A stretch of DNA of 37,702 nt, from contig NZ_BJUY01000019.1 of NCBI RefSeq assembly GCF_007988865.1, positions 1-37,702 of the forward strand, in the 5' to 3' direction. Source of the stretch: Alkalibacterium kapii. GTDB taxonomy: Bacteria; Bacillota; Bacilli; Lactobacillales; Carnobacteriaceae_A. The notes below the pieces were generated by a model. The model had not been told where the DNA came from and did not search any database. It was given only the letters and a program-made list of their open reading frames with translations. Positions 8,757 through 18,476 of this stretch are shown one piece after another (the stretch's first letter is position 1; the number at the start of each line of letters is the position of its first letter). The position numbers were made by a program, and so were the translations under genes.

Positions 8757-9293
8757 TTGGACACATCAGCAATAAACAGTAAAAACGTGACGACAAAGGG
8801 AGGTCTGCTTATTGGGGATGATAAAGCACCTGTGAAAATCGTCGAATTTATCAATCTAAGGTGCCCGTATTCCAAAGAGTGGTGGGAAGATTCTCTTCCT
8901 CTATTAGATAAGTACGTCAAAGAAAACAAAGTGCAGCGCATCGTTAAACACTTTGATAAGGATACACCTGGTTTGAAGAAAGGAAATGTCCTTCATCGCT
9001 TTTTAGACCACAGTAACCCGGAACAGGCTAAAGAAAATATCACATACTACTTTGCTCATTTAGACGAATGGGGGAGCCTGCCCGAAGACGCTATCGCTGA
9101 GTATGCAAAAGAAAAGAGACATGCCACAGAACAGACTGACCGGGAACATGCCGAGAGTATAATAGAAGAAACAGAACAAGCCAATATTACCTTAGTACCC
9201 ACGATCGTCCTTAATGATCATATTTTTGATGAGAATATTTCCGAAGAGGAACTTGATAAACTGATCCAAACGGAACTAGCCTATAAGGCGTAG
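8757..9293 (+). CDS. DsbA-like thioredoxin-fold protein with a single-cysteine CPYS site
   Basis: A 178-residue protein with the thioredoxin_4/DsbA-like fold: IGDDKAPVKIVEFINLRC (19-36) leads into CPYS (36-39), and ITLVPTI places a likely cis-proline at 148. The usual CxxC is reduced to one cysteine, and that is the only cysteine in the protein, so it cannot form an internal disulphide. No signal peptide, so probably cytosolic. This suggests a monothiol role such as mixed-disulphide handling or oxidative stress, by inference. The start is a TTG, supported by AAAGGAGG (8738-8745) 11 bp upstream; no ATG in frame fits better. It stands alone between clpP and the glycolytic locus. Confidence 0.75.
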   Translation: MDTSAINSKNVTTKGGLLIGDDKAPVKIVEFINLRCPYSKEWWEDSLPLLDKYVKENKVQRIVKHFDKDTPGLKKGNVLHRFLDHSNPEQAKENITYYFAHLDEWGSLPEDAIAEYAKEKRHATEQTDREHAESIIEETEQANITLVPTIVLNDHIFDENISEEELDKLIQTELAYKA

Positions 9294-9344
9294 ACTTCAA
9301 CGTTGGACAGGACGGAAAAAGTCCCGTCATTTTAGTTTGATGGG

Positions 9345-9373
9345 TTGAAATCCGACCCGCTTGCTGTTATACT
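9345..9373 (+). promoter_or_regulatory. Promoter of the cggR-gapA locus
   Basis: TTGAAA (9345-9350), 17-bp spacer, and TATACT (9368-9373) preceded by TGT, an extended -10. Transcription should start near 9380, after the in-frame ATG at 9378, which excludes that codon as the cggR start. Confidence 0.75.
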
Positions 9374-9449
9374 TTGAATGTATGCAAGACAAGAAAGAAC
9401 ATCACGTTCGAGTTTAATAAGTGATTCAGGGAAAGGTGTTCGTGCACGT

Positions 9450-10484
9450 ATGCTGTCGGTAATCGAAAAAGTTGCACCCGGAACACTGCACATATTGAAA
9501 CAGCGCTATTACATCTTGAATCAGATCCAGAAAGTGGGTCCCATTGGCCGTCGTGCATTAGCGAATCGGCTGGGCTTTACTGAACGGGTCTTGAGAAAAG
9601 AAGTGGAAGTCCTGCGAAGTCAGGGCCTGATCAAATCTTCATCTCAGGGGATGGAATGTACGCCGACCGGTATTACAGTGTTTCATCAATTGGACAAACT
9701 CATGGGACAGCATGTTCAGTCGCAGGAGAAAGAAGCGAAACTGGCGAACAAACTTGGGATCCACCATTGCACGATCGTGATCGGAAATACTGATGCAGAT
9801 CAGTCGAGTGCCAGTGATATGGCGCGAGCCACAACGGAAGTGCTTGATTTCCTGCTCCCTGAAGGTGCGAGTACGATAGCCGTCATGGGTGGAACGACAA
9901 TGGTCAGAGTCGCAGAAGCGATGGGACAGCAGATCGGTCTTAACCGTGATCTGATGTTTGTCCCGGCTAGAGGCGGACTCGGTGAATCGGTAGATATTCA
10001 GGCCAATGTCATTGCTGAAAACATGGCTAAGCGTACAGGCGGTAAAAGCCGCGCCTTGTATGCACCTGAACATGTCAGAAGCGAAACCTATTCGCTGCTG
10101 CTTGAAGAACCTGAGATCAAGGAGTCACTCGAATTAGTTGAAAATGCTTCTGTTGTTTTGTACAGTATAGGTAACGCCATGGAAATGGCAGAACGTAGAG
10201 GAATGAACGAAGAAACATTAAATGAACTCCGAAAATCTGAAGCAGTAGCGGAAGCATTTGGCGAGTTCATCAATCAGGAAGGCGAGATCGTTTATAAATT
10301 ATCTCGTATCGGCCTGCAGTCCTCAAAGTTACCCAGTATCCCGCATGTCGTTGCTGTTGCCGGTGGAAAAAACAAAGCCCGAGCGATCGCAGCACATATG
10401 AAAACTGCTCCTCCGCACACATGGTTAGTGACGGATGAAGCAGCTGCAAATGAGATTTTAAACGGGGGAAACCCTTTAAAATAA
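9450..10484 (+). CDS. cggR: Central glycolytic genes regulator CggR (SorC family)
   Basis: A DNA-binding repressor that in Bacillus represses the gapA operon and is released by fructose-1,6-bisphosphate. From the start chosen here it has 344 residues, close to B. subtilis CggR (340). The N-terminal winged helix contains GRRALANRLGFTERVLRKEV (about 33-52). The SorC-type sugar-phosphate-binding domain shows VMGGTTMV (145-152) and FVPARGGLGE. The frame is open from 9378, but the promoter at 9345-9373 puts the transcript start at about 9380 and the N-terminal match to CggR begins here, after GAAAGGTG. Its stop codon lies inside an AT-only palindrome, and gapA follows after 35 bp. Autoregulation is likely from family knowledge; no complete operator is visible. 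Confidence 0.93.
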   Translation: MLSVIEKVAPGTLHILKQRYYILNQIQKVGPIGRRALANRLGFTERVLRKEVEVLRSQGLIKSSSQGMECTPTGITVFHQLDKLMGQHVQSQEKEAKLANKLGIHHCTIVIGNTDADQSSASDMARATTEVLDFLLPEGASTIAVMGGTTMVRVAEAMGQQIGLNRDLMFVPARGGLGESVDIQANVIAENMAKRTGGKSRALYAPEHVRSETYSLLLEEPEIKESLELVENASVVLYSIGNAMEMAERRGMNEETLNELRKSEAVAEAFGEFINQEGEIVYKLSRIGLQSSKLPSIPHVVAVAGGKNKARAIAAHMKTAPPHTWLVTDEAAANEILNGGNPLK

Positions 10485-10500
10485 AAAATATTTTTTATTT
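10479..10500. repeat. 22-bp A/T-only perfect palindrome at the cggR-gapA junction
   Basis: AAATAAAAAATATTTTTTATTT is perfectly self-complementary and contains the cggR stop codon. It ends 5 bp before the AGGAGG of gapA. It may form a weak hairpin that acts in RNA processing or partial termination. Confidence 0.7.
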
Positions 10501-10519
10501 CCAAGGAGGAAATTAGATT

Positions 10520-11512
10520 ATGTCAGTAAAAGTAGCAATTAATGGTTTTGGACGTATTGGACGTTTAGCATTACGTCGTATTTTAGAAAGTGGATCAGAT
10601 TTAGAAGTCGTTGCAGTCAACGACTTGACAAGTAATGAAGACTTAGCTTATCTATTCAAATACGATACAGCTCAAGGTACTTTCCAAGGCGATGTAGAAG
10701 CTAAAGGTGATTCTTTAGTAATCAAAGGTAAAGAAATCAAAGCTTATTCTGAAAAAGATGCACGCAACCTTCCTTGGGGCGACTTAGGTATCGACATCGT
10801 TCTTGAATCAACAGGATTCTACGTATCTAAAGAAGCTTCTCAAGCTCACTTGGATGCAGGAGCTAAACGCGTTCTTATCTCAGCTCCAGCTAAAGGCGAT
10901 CTTAAAACAATCGTATTCGGTGTTAACCATGAAGAAATCAGTTCAGACGACACAATCGTTTCAGCTGCTTCATGTACAACAAACTGCTTAGCACCAATGG
11001 TCAACGTATTGAACAACGAATTTGGCCTAGACCACGGATTGATGAGCACGATCCACGCTTATACTTCAACTCAGAGCCTGCAAGACTCACCAGGCGGACG
11101 TAAGAGCCGTGCCGGTGCAGCAAACGCAATCCCAGCTTCAACTGGTGCTGCTAAAGCCGTAGGTAAAGTTATTCCTGCAGTTGACGGTAAAGTTGACGGT
11201 ACTGCTGTACGTGTTCCAACAATCACTGGTTCAATGGTTGAATTATATTCTGTATTGAACAAAGAAGTAACAGTAGACGAAGTTAACGAAGCAATGAAAA
11301 AAGCTTCTTCAGACGCATACCTTTACAATGAAGACGAAATCGTATCTTCAGACATCATCGGTGTACCTGCTGGATCTATCTTCGATGCAACTCAAACTAA
11401 AATCCAAGACGGTAAAAATGGTCAGTTAGTTAAGACTGTCGCTTGGTATGACAATGAATACGGATTTACTGGTAACATGGTTCGTACTTTAGAATACTTC
11501 GCTAACAAATAA
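10520..11512 (+). CDS. gapA: Glyceraldehyde-3-phosphate dehydrogenase, glycolytic, NAD-dependent
   Basis: Oxidises and phosphorylates glyceraldehyde-3-phosphate to 1,3-bisphosphoglycerate with reduction of NAD. 330 residues. The Rossmann motif is INGFGRIGR (7-15), the catalytic cysteine is Cys152 in SAASCTTN and the base is His179 in STIHAYTS. The VNDLT segment near residue 33 is typical of NAD-specific glycolytic enzymes. An AAGGAGG ribosome binding site precedes the ATG. Codons are strongly biased to a few favoured triplets compared with the accessory genes here, as expected for a very abundant protein. A terminator-like hairpin lies between gapA and pgk. Confidence 0.98.
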   Translation: MSVKVAINGFGRIGRLALRRILESGSDLEVVAVNDLTSNEDLAYLFKYDTAQGTFQGDVEAKGDSLVIKGKEIKAYSEKDARNLPWGDLGIDIVLESTGFYVSKEASQAHLDAGAKRVLISAPAKGDLKTIVFGVNHEEISSDDTIVSAASCTTNCLAPMVNVLNNEFGLDHGLMSTIHAYTSTQSLQDSPGGRKSRAGAANAIPASTGAAKAVGKVIPAVDGKVDGTAVRVPTITGSMVELYSVLNKEVTVDEVNEAMKKASSDAYLYNEDEIVSSDIIGVPAGSIFDATQTKIQDGKNGQLVKTVAWYDNEYGFTGNMVRTLEYFANK

Positions 11513-11564
11513 TAACCAGCGAAAATAGGCGTCTAAAACAACCAACCAAACAGAAATAAATAAA

Positions 11565-11672
11565 GCGGGGGAGCTACTACTCTACTATTTAAGAGAACAG
11601 AAAGATTAATGCGCAAGCAGTCGATCAGATATGTTCAATCAAATAGAGGGGATCGCGCTTCCCCCTTTTTTT
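11565..11672 (+). terminator. gapA-pgk intergenic terminator with an alternative upstream pairing strand
   Basis: A short hairpin GGGGA (11648-11652)/TCCCC (11660-11664) is followed by C and T7 (11666-11672), the form of an intrinsic terminator. A second G-rich strand GGGGGAGC (11567-11574) can pair with GCTTCCCCC (11657-11665) with one bulged base, so two structures compete for the same 3' arm. This would allow strong gapA expression with only part of transcription reaching pgk. Confidence 0.65.
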
Positions 11673-11732
11673 GTGAAAATCTAAAAGTTTTATATTTTGT
11701 AACGTTCAAATTCGAAAGGAATGATTCGACTA

Positions 11733-12920
11733 ATGGCAAAGAAAACTGTTAAAGACCTCGATCTTAAAGGTAAAAAAGTACTGGTCCGTGCAGACTTCAA
11801 CGTACCGATGAAAGACGGTAAGATCTCGAATGACAACCGTATCCAGGCAGCTTTACCAACTTTGGAATACGTTCTGGAACAAGGCGGAAAAGCGATCGTC
11901 TTTTCTCACCTGGGACGGGTGAAAACGGAAGAAGATAAAGCAGGCTCGTCAATGAAACCTGTGTCTGAACGTTTAAGCGAACTGCTAGGCAAAGACGTAA
12001 AATTCGTGGCAGAAACACGCGGCGAAGAGCTTGAAAATGCTGTAAACAGCTTGAATGACGGCGAAATCATGATGTTTGAAAACACACGTTTCGAAGATGT
12101 CGACGGTAAGAAAGAAAGCAAAAATGACCCTGAATTAGGCAAGTACTGGGCAAGCCTTGGCGATGTATTTGTCAATGATGCCTTCGGTACAGCTCACCGT
12201 TCACACGCTTCAAACGTCGGGATCGCTTCAAACGTTGAATCAGCTGCTGGTTTCTTAGTTGAAAAAGAAATCAACTTCATCGGTGGTGCAGTTGACGAAC
12301 CGAAACGTCCTTTCGTTGCTATCTTAGGTGGAGCAAAAGTCTCAGATAAGATCGGCGTTATCGAGAATCTGATCTCTAAAGCGGACAAAGTCCTTGTCGG
12401 TGGCGGTATGACGTATACCTTCTACAAAGCTTTAGGAAAAGATATCGGTAATTCTTTACTAGAAGAAGACAAAGTTGACTTGGCTAAGGAATTGATGGAA
12501 AAAGCCGGCGACAAACTTGTTTTACCCGTCGATTCAGTGGTTGCTCCTGAATTCTCAAATGATGCACCAACTGAAGTTGTTGGCGATCAGATTCCAGAAG
12601 GGAAAATGGGTCTTGATATCGGACCTAAGACTGTTGACCTCTTTGAGAAAGAATTAGAAGGCGCAAAAACAGTCGTCTGGAACGGACCAATGGGTGTATT
12701 CGAAATGGAAAACTTTGCTAAAGGTACAGCTCAAGTATGCGAAATCTTAGCTAAACTTGATGATGCAACAACCATCATCGGAGGCGGAGATTCAGCAACA
12801 GCTGCCCAGCAGTTAGGCTTCGAAGATGACTTCAGCCATATCTCAACAGGCGGCGGCGCATCACTGGAATACCTCGAAGGTAAAGAACTACCAGGAATCG
12901 CAGCAATTTCTGACAAATAA
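11733..12920 (+). CDS. pgk: Phosphoglycerate kinase
   Basis: Transfers phosphate from 1,3-bisphosphoglycerate to ADP, the first ATP-yielding step of glycolysis. The protein of 395 residues starts [20 protein letters not shown], with the family motif [11 protein letters not shown]. The nucleotide-binding [12 protein letters not shown] and the C-terminal GGGDSATA and [12 protein letters not shown] segments are intact. An upstream in-frame ATG at 11721 directly abuts the GAAAGGA ribosome binding site and cannot be used; 11733 has a 12-bp spacing and matches the family N-terminus. No convincing promoter lies between the terminator-like hairpin and this gene, so it probably depends on read-through from gapA. 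Confidence 0.97.
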   Translation: MAKKTVKDLDLKGKKVLVRADFNVPMKDGKISNDNRIQAALPTLEYVLEQGGKAIVFSHLGRVKTEEDKAGSSMKPVSERLSELLGKDVKFVAETRGEELENAVNSLNDGEIMMFENTRFEDVDGKKESKNDPELGKYWASLGDVFVNDAFGTAHRSHASNVGIASNVESAAGFLVEKEINFIGGAVDEPKRPFVAILGGAKVSDKIGVIENLISKADKVLVGGGMTYTFYKALGKDIGNSLLEEDKVDLAKELMEKAGDKLVLPVDSVVAPEFSNDAPTEVVGDQIPEGKMGLDIGPKTVDLFEKELEGAKTVVWNGPMGVFEMENFAKGTAQVCEILAKLDDATTIIGGGDSATAAQQLGFEDDFSHISTGGGASLEYLEGKELPGIAAISDK

Positions 12921-12936
12921 GAAAAGCAATACAAGC

Positions 12937-12980
12937 CAATTGTACCGAGGATCCGGAACAGCTGGATCCTCAGTCAATTG
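12937..12980. other. Intercistronic hairpin between pgk and tpiA
   Basis: GAGGATCC (12947-12954) pairs with GGATCCTC (12964-12971), extended by CAATTG at 12937-12942 and 12975-12980. No T-run follows, so it is unlikely to terminate transcription; an RNA stability or processing role is inferred. Confidence 0.7.
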
Positions 12981-12996
12981 ACTATCAACAAAATAA

Positions 12997-13782
<786 letters not shown>

Positions 13783-15315
13783 ATGAGTAAAGCACCCGTA
13801 GCAATCATCATTCTGGACGGATTCGGATGGCGTGAAGAAGAATACGGTAATGCCGTAGCTCAAGCAAACAAGCCGAACTTCGACCGTTACTGGAATGAAT
13901 ACCCGCATAACACCATGCTGGCTTCCGGCTTAGCTGTCGGATTGCCTGAAGGTCAAATGGGTAACTCAGAAGTCGGTCATACCAATATCGGTGCCGGACG
14001 CGTGGTTTATCAGAGCATCACACGTATCGACAAAGCGATCGAAGACAATGAATTCAAATCCAATGAAGCATTGAACAATGCGATCGCTCATGTGAACGAC
14101 AATGATTCTGCTCTGCATTTGTTTGGTCTTGTATCAGACGGCGGCGTGCACAGTCACCAGCGTCATCTGACTGCTTTAGTTGAAGCTGCCAAAGATAAAG
14201 GAGTAGATAAAGTTTATATCCACGCCTTTACTGACGGCCGTGACGTAGCGCCTGATTCAGGTGTCCGTTTCATCGAAGAATTGCAGGATATCGTTAAAGA
14301 CCTTGGCGTTGGAGAAATCGCCACAATATCTGGACGTTTCTATGCAATGGACAGAGATAACCGCTGGCAACGTATAAAACGGGCATATGACGCTATATTC
14401 CACGGCGAAGGGAATAAAGCAAACGATCCAGTCCAGGCGATGAAAGACAGTTATGCCAATGAAAAAATGGATGAGTTCGTCGAACCTGTTGTTATTGAAA
14501 AAGATGGCAAACCTGTCGCAACAGTGAAAGATAACGATGCTGTCTTGTTCTTTAACTTCCGTCCTGACCGTGCCATCGAGTTGTCTCGTGCACTAACAGA
14601 AGATGATTTTGACGGATTTGACAGAGGCGACAGACCAGAAAACATTAAGTTTGTGACATTCACTCAATATACAGCTGACATGGATGCAGAAGTCATGTTC
14701 CCACCTGTCTTTTTGAAAAATGTATTAGGGCAGGTTTTAGCCGATAACGATTTAACACAGCTTCGTATTGCTGAAACAGAAAAATATCCACATGTGACAT
14801 TCTTTATGAATGGTGGAACGAACGATGAGTTCCCTGGAGAAAATCGTATTCTTATTCCATCTCCTAAAGTGGAAACATACGATTTGAAACCTGAAATGAG
14901 TGCATACGAAGTCACAGATGCCCTGCTTGCAGATGTCAGGGATGACAAGCATGATGCGATCATCTTGAACTATGCTAACCCTGATATGGTTGGACACTCA
15001 GGCATGCTTGAGCCGACGATCAAAGCCATTGAAGCAGTGGACGAAAATCTTGGTAGTTTTGTTGATCTCATTCATGAAAAAGGCGGATCCGCAATCATCT
15101 TTGCCGATCATGGTAATGCTGATACAGAATTGACACCAGAAGGCGAACCGCACACAGCACACACAACAGTGCCTGTGCCAGTCATCGTTACGAAAAAAGG
15201 TGTGACTTTACGCAGTGACGGTAAACTCGCTGACGTAGCACCAACAATGCTTGACTTACTGGGTATTGAAAAACCAGAAGAAATGACAGGCGAAAGCTTG
15301 ATCAAGAAAGACTAA
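13783..15315 (+). CDS. gpmI: 2,3-bisphosphoglycerate-independent phosphoglycerate mutase
   Basis: Converts 3-phosphoglycerate to 2-phosphoglycerate; a manganese enzyme of the alkaline phosphatase superfamily. 510 residues, full length. The first metal-site aspartate is in ILDGFGWRE and the phosphorylated serine is Ser62 in [14 protein letters not shown]. Later metal-binding segments are seen in MVGHSG and IFADHGNAD. The start codon abuts the tpiA stop and the GGAG of its ribosome binding site lies inside tpiA. The cofactor-independent type is encoded in the glycolytic locus, as in B. subtilis; many other lactic acid bacteria use the GpmA type. Confidence 0.97.
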   Translation: MSKAPVAIIILDGFGWREEEYGNAVAQANKPNFDRYWNEYPHNTMLASGLAVGLPEGQMGNSEVGHTNIGAGRVVYQSITRIDKAIEDNEFKSNEALNNAIAHVNDNDSALHLFGLVSDGGVHSHQRHLTALVEAAKDKGVDKVYIHAFTDGRDVAPDSGVRFIEELQDIVKDLGVGEIATISGRFYAMDRDNRWQRIKRAYDAIFHGEGNKANDPVQAMKDSYANEKMDEFVEPVVIEKDGKPVATVKDNDAVLFFNFRPDRAIELSRALTEDDFDGFDRGDRPENIKFVTFTQYTADMDAEVMFPPVFLKNVLGQVLADNDLTQLRIAETEKYPHVTFFMNGGTNDEFPGENRILIPSPKVETYDLKPEMSAYEVTDALLADVRDDKHDAIILNYANPDMVGHSGMLEPTIKAIEAVDENLGSFVDLIHEKGGSAIIFADHGNADTELTPEGEPHTAHTTVPVPVIVTKKGVTLRSDGKLADVAPTMLDLLGIEKPEEMTGESLIKKD

Positions 15316-15331
15316 CACGATTGATTTTAAA

Positions 15332-16728
<1,397 letters not shown>

Positions 16729-16744
16729 TCACTCATATTGAAAG

Positions 16745-16780
16745 AAAGACACTGATAGAAAATTTCTGTCAGTGTCTTTT
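16745..16780 (+). terminator. Terminator of the glycolytic locus
   Basis: A 17-bp stem with one G-T pair (AAAGACACTGATAGAAA with TTTCTGTCAGTGTCTTT) followed by T-rich DNA. Confidence 0.88.
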
Positions 16781-16868
16781 ATCGTTTTAAATACTATAGT
16801 TACTCTGCTTACTTTTTCTAGAATCCAAGAAATTAATTTTTTGATAACTGGAAAAGCGAAAATAAATG

Positions 16869-16877
16869 TGCTATATT
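16869..16877 (+). promoter_or_regulatory. Extended -10 promoter candidate for secG
   Basis: TGC-TATATT (TATATT at 16872-16877) lies 38 bp before the secG start. The -35 is weak (TGGAAA, 16849-16854, 17 bp away), as is common with extended -10 promoters. Confidence 0.5.
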
Positions 16878-16914
16878 GAGAAGTAGGAGATTTGTCAGAA
16901 GGAGGTCATGTTTT

Positions 16915-17145
16915 ATGTACGATATTTTACTTACAATTATGCTTATTTTGTCAGTATTCATCATTATAGTTATTGCTATGCAGCCAACAAAAACACAAAG
17001 TGCATCTAATGCATTCATGGGTGGCGCAAGTCAGTTATTCGGGAAACAAAAAGCACGTGGATTTGAAGCCGTACTTATCAAAACAACTGTGGTGAGTCTC
17101 ATACTCTTTTTCGGTTTAGCATTTACATTGAGCCAAGTTTTATAA
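16915..17145 (+). CDS. secG: Preprotein translocase subunit SecG
   Basis: The small third subunit of the SecYEG channel. 76 residues from the start chosen here, the same size as B. subtilis SecG. Two hydrophobic helices (about 3-22 and 52-74) flank a cytoplasmic loop containing FMGGASQLFGKQKARGFE, the SecG signature. An upstream in-frame start at 16876 would add an arginine-rich, non-conserved stretch and lacks a ribosome binding site, while AAGGAGG is well placed before 16915. The order secG-est-rnr-smpB is common in Firmicutes, but here a terminator and a tandem repeat array separate secG from the esterase. Confidence 0.95.
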   Translation: MYDILLTIMLILSVFIIIVIAMQPTKTQSASNAFMGGASQLFGKQKARGFEAVLIKTTVVSLILFFGLAFTLSQVL

Positions 17146-17165
17146 ATATGAATGATTTACAGGAT

Positions 17166-17235
17166 ACTCTTGTTACTCTATACCTCCCTCGAGCGAAAGC
17201 TGTTGAAGTTAGAGAAGCAAGAGTGTTTTTGTTTG
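17166..17235 (+). terminator. Structured terminator after secG
   Basis: ACTCTTGTTACTCTA (17166-17180) pairs with TAGAGAAGCAAGAGT (17210-17224) with one mismatch and one G-T pair, followed by GTTTTTGTTTG. The loop holds a small AGC-GAAA-GCT hairpin. Confidence 0.75.
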
Positions 17236-17314
17236 TATGCCCTGAGATTACTCATTGAAGTTTGCCGGTGGGATTCGGCTAAAAACTAAATTCTTTCGGA
17301 TAACTTTGTATAGT

Positions 17315-17610
17315 CATCAGTTAACTCAAAATAAAACCTTCGCGAGTCCGTTGAAGCGAGGCGTACATCAGTTAACTCAAACGAAAACCTTTGCGAGTCC
17401 GTCGAAGAGAGGCTCATATCAGCTTACTCAAATGAAAAGGTTTGTGAGTCCGTCGAAGTGGGGCGCATATCAGTTAACTGAAACGAAAAACCGCTTGAGT
17501 CCGTTGAAGCGAGGCGTACATCAGTTAACTGAAACGAAAAACCATCTGAGCACGCAGATGTCAAGAGTACATTAGTTAACTCAAACTGAAAACCACTTCA
17601 GTTAACCGAT
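17315..17610. repeat. Tandem array of a 51-bp intergenic repeat, five full copies and a partial sixth
   Basis: Units begin at 17315, 17366, 17417, 17468, 17519 and 17570. Each begins CATCAGTTAACTCAAA or a close variant (CAGTTAACTG is itself palindromic), has a variable A/C-rich middle, then GAGTCCGTTGAAGCGAGGCG or a variant. Copies 1-4 are most alike and copies 5-6 decay in the second half. Because 51 is a multiple of three, one frame stays open (17255-17575, repeated 17-residue units), but there is no ribosome binding site and the only start is a TTG, so I do not call a gene. It fills most of the 578-bp spacer between secG and the esterase. Confidence 0.9.
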
Positions 17611-17723
17611 GACAAGCTTAAAAAGATGAGGCGAAACAAGAAGTTTAGGGCGACGATTGTATTTCGGTATAAAATAACTTCGATTTAAGGTAAAATGGTA
17701 ATGAGTCTGAAGGAGGATTTTTA

Positions 17724-18476
17724 ATGAATAATCAATCATTGTTTTATGAAAGTGGAAAACGCGCAGTACTATTGTTTCATGCCTTTACAAGTACACCTAG
17801 AGATGTAATCAGTTTAGCAAGAGCGTTAGAGCGCGCTAACTACACGGTGTATGCCCCAGTCTTTTCTGGTCATGGTACAAGTGACCTGGATGACCTTTTC
17901 AACTATTCAATTAAAGACTGGATAAAAGACGGAGAAGATGCTGTCGCATTTTTAAATGAAAAAGGATACGACGAAATCGCAGTGTTTGGTTTATCACTGG
18001 GTGGTGTCGTCGCGACACATCTCCTGTTAAACGAGGAAGCGACAATCGGTGGCGGAACGTTTTCTGCTCCAGTTACAACAACGTACGACAATCATGTAAC
18101 GGATAGCTTCCTTGCATGGTACAAAACAGTTAAGCGAACGAAAGGATATGAAAGAGACGAACTTGCCGGATTAATGACTAAAGCCGAAATCGAACTGAAA
18201 GAAATGTTTGATGAACTAAAAGCTTTCGTATCCAACATGGAGAAACAGTATCCAACCCTTGATAAAAAGATATTTATAGGACAAGGTGAAAAAGACGAAC
18301 TAATCGAGCCAGATACGGCACGCATATTCAGAGAGTCATTAGACCAGGCGGAAGTATCGATTAAACTATACGAAAATGGCGAACATGTCATCACAACAGG
18401 AAGTGTAGGGAAAAAATTGCAGACACATGTCTTGACTTTCTTATCGACGCTTAACTGGGATGGAGGAGACAATTGA
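17724..18476 (+). CDS. est: Carboxylesterase (Est30/YvaK-type alpha/beta hydrolase)
   Basis: A cytosolic serine esterase acting on short-chain esters; the physiological substrate in this family is not settled. 250 residues. The triad can be read as Ser91 (GLSLGG), Asp191 (GEKDELI) and His221 (GEHVITT), matching the spacing in Geobacillus Est30, and the oxyanion segment LLFHAFTSTPRDV is at 16-28. The AAGGAGG ribosome binding site is strong. Its stop codon overlaps the TTG start of rnr (TTGA), so the two are coupled. The linkage to rnr and smpB is widely conserved in Firmicutes for no known reason. Confidence 0.94.
   Translation: MNNQSLFYESGKRAVLLFHAFTSTPRDVISLARALERANYTVYAPVFSGHGTSDLDDLFNYSIKDWIKDGEDAVAFLNEKGYDEIAVFGLSLGGVVATHLLLNEEATIGGGTFSAPVTTTYDNHVTDSFLAWYKTVKRTKGYERDELAGLMTKAEIELKEMFDELKAFVSNMEKQYPTLDKKIFIGQGEKDELIEPDTARIFRESLDQAEVSIKLYENGEHVITTGSVGKKLQTHVLTFLSTLNWDGGDN

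Noticed and set aside
9639-10073. Minus-strand open frame of 144 codons inside cggR
   Set aside because: It lies wholly within the well-supported cggR gene, has no ribosome binding site and no recognisable motif.
17255-17575. A 106-codon open frame made of 17-residue repeats (QLTQTKTFASP-like units)
   Set aside because: It is open only because the 51-bp DNA repeat is a multiple of three. It starts with TTG, has no ribosome binding site and the reading decays with the repeat.
17315-17610. CRISPR array
   Set aside because: Similarity runs through most of the 51-bp unit, there are no unique spacers of constant length, and no cas genes are nearby.
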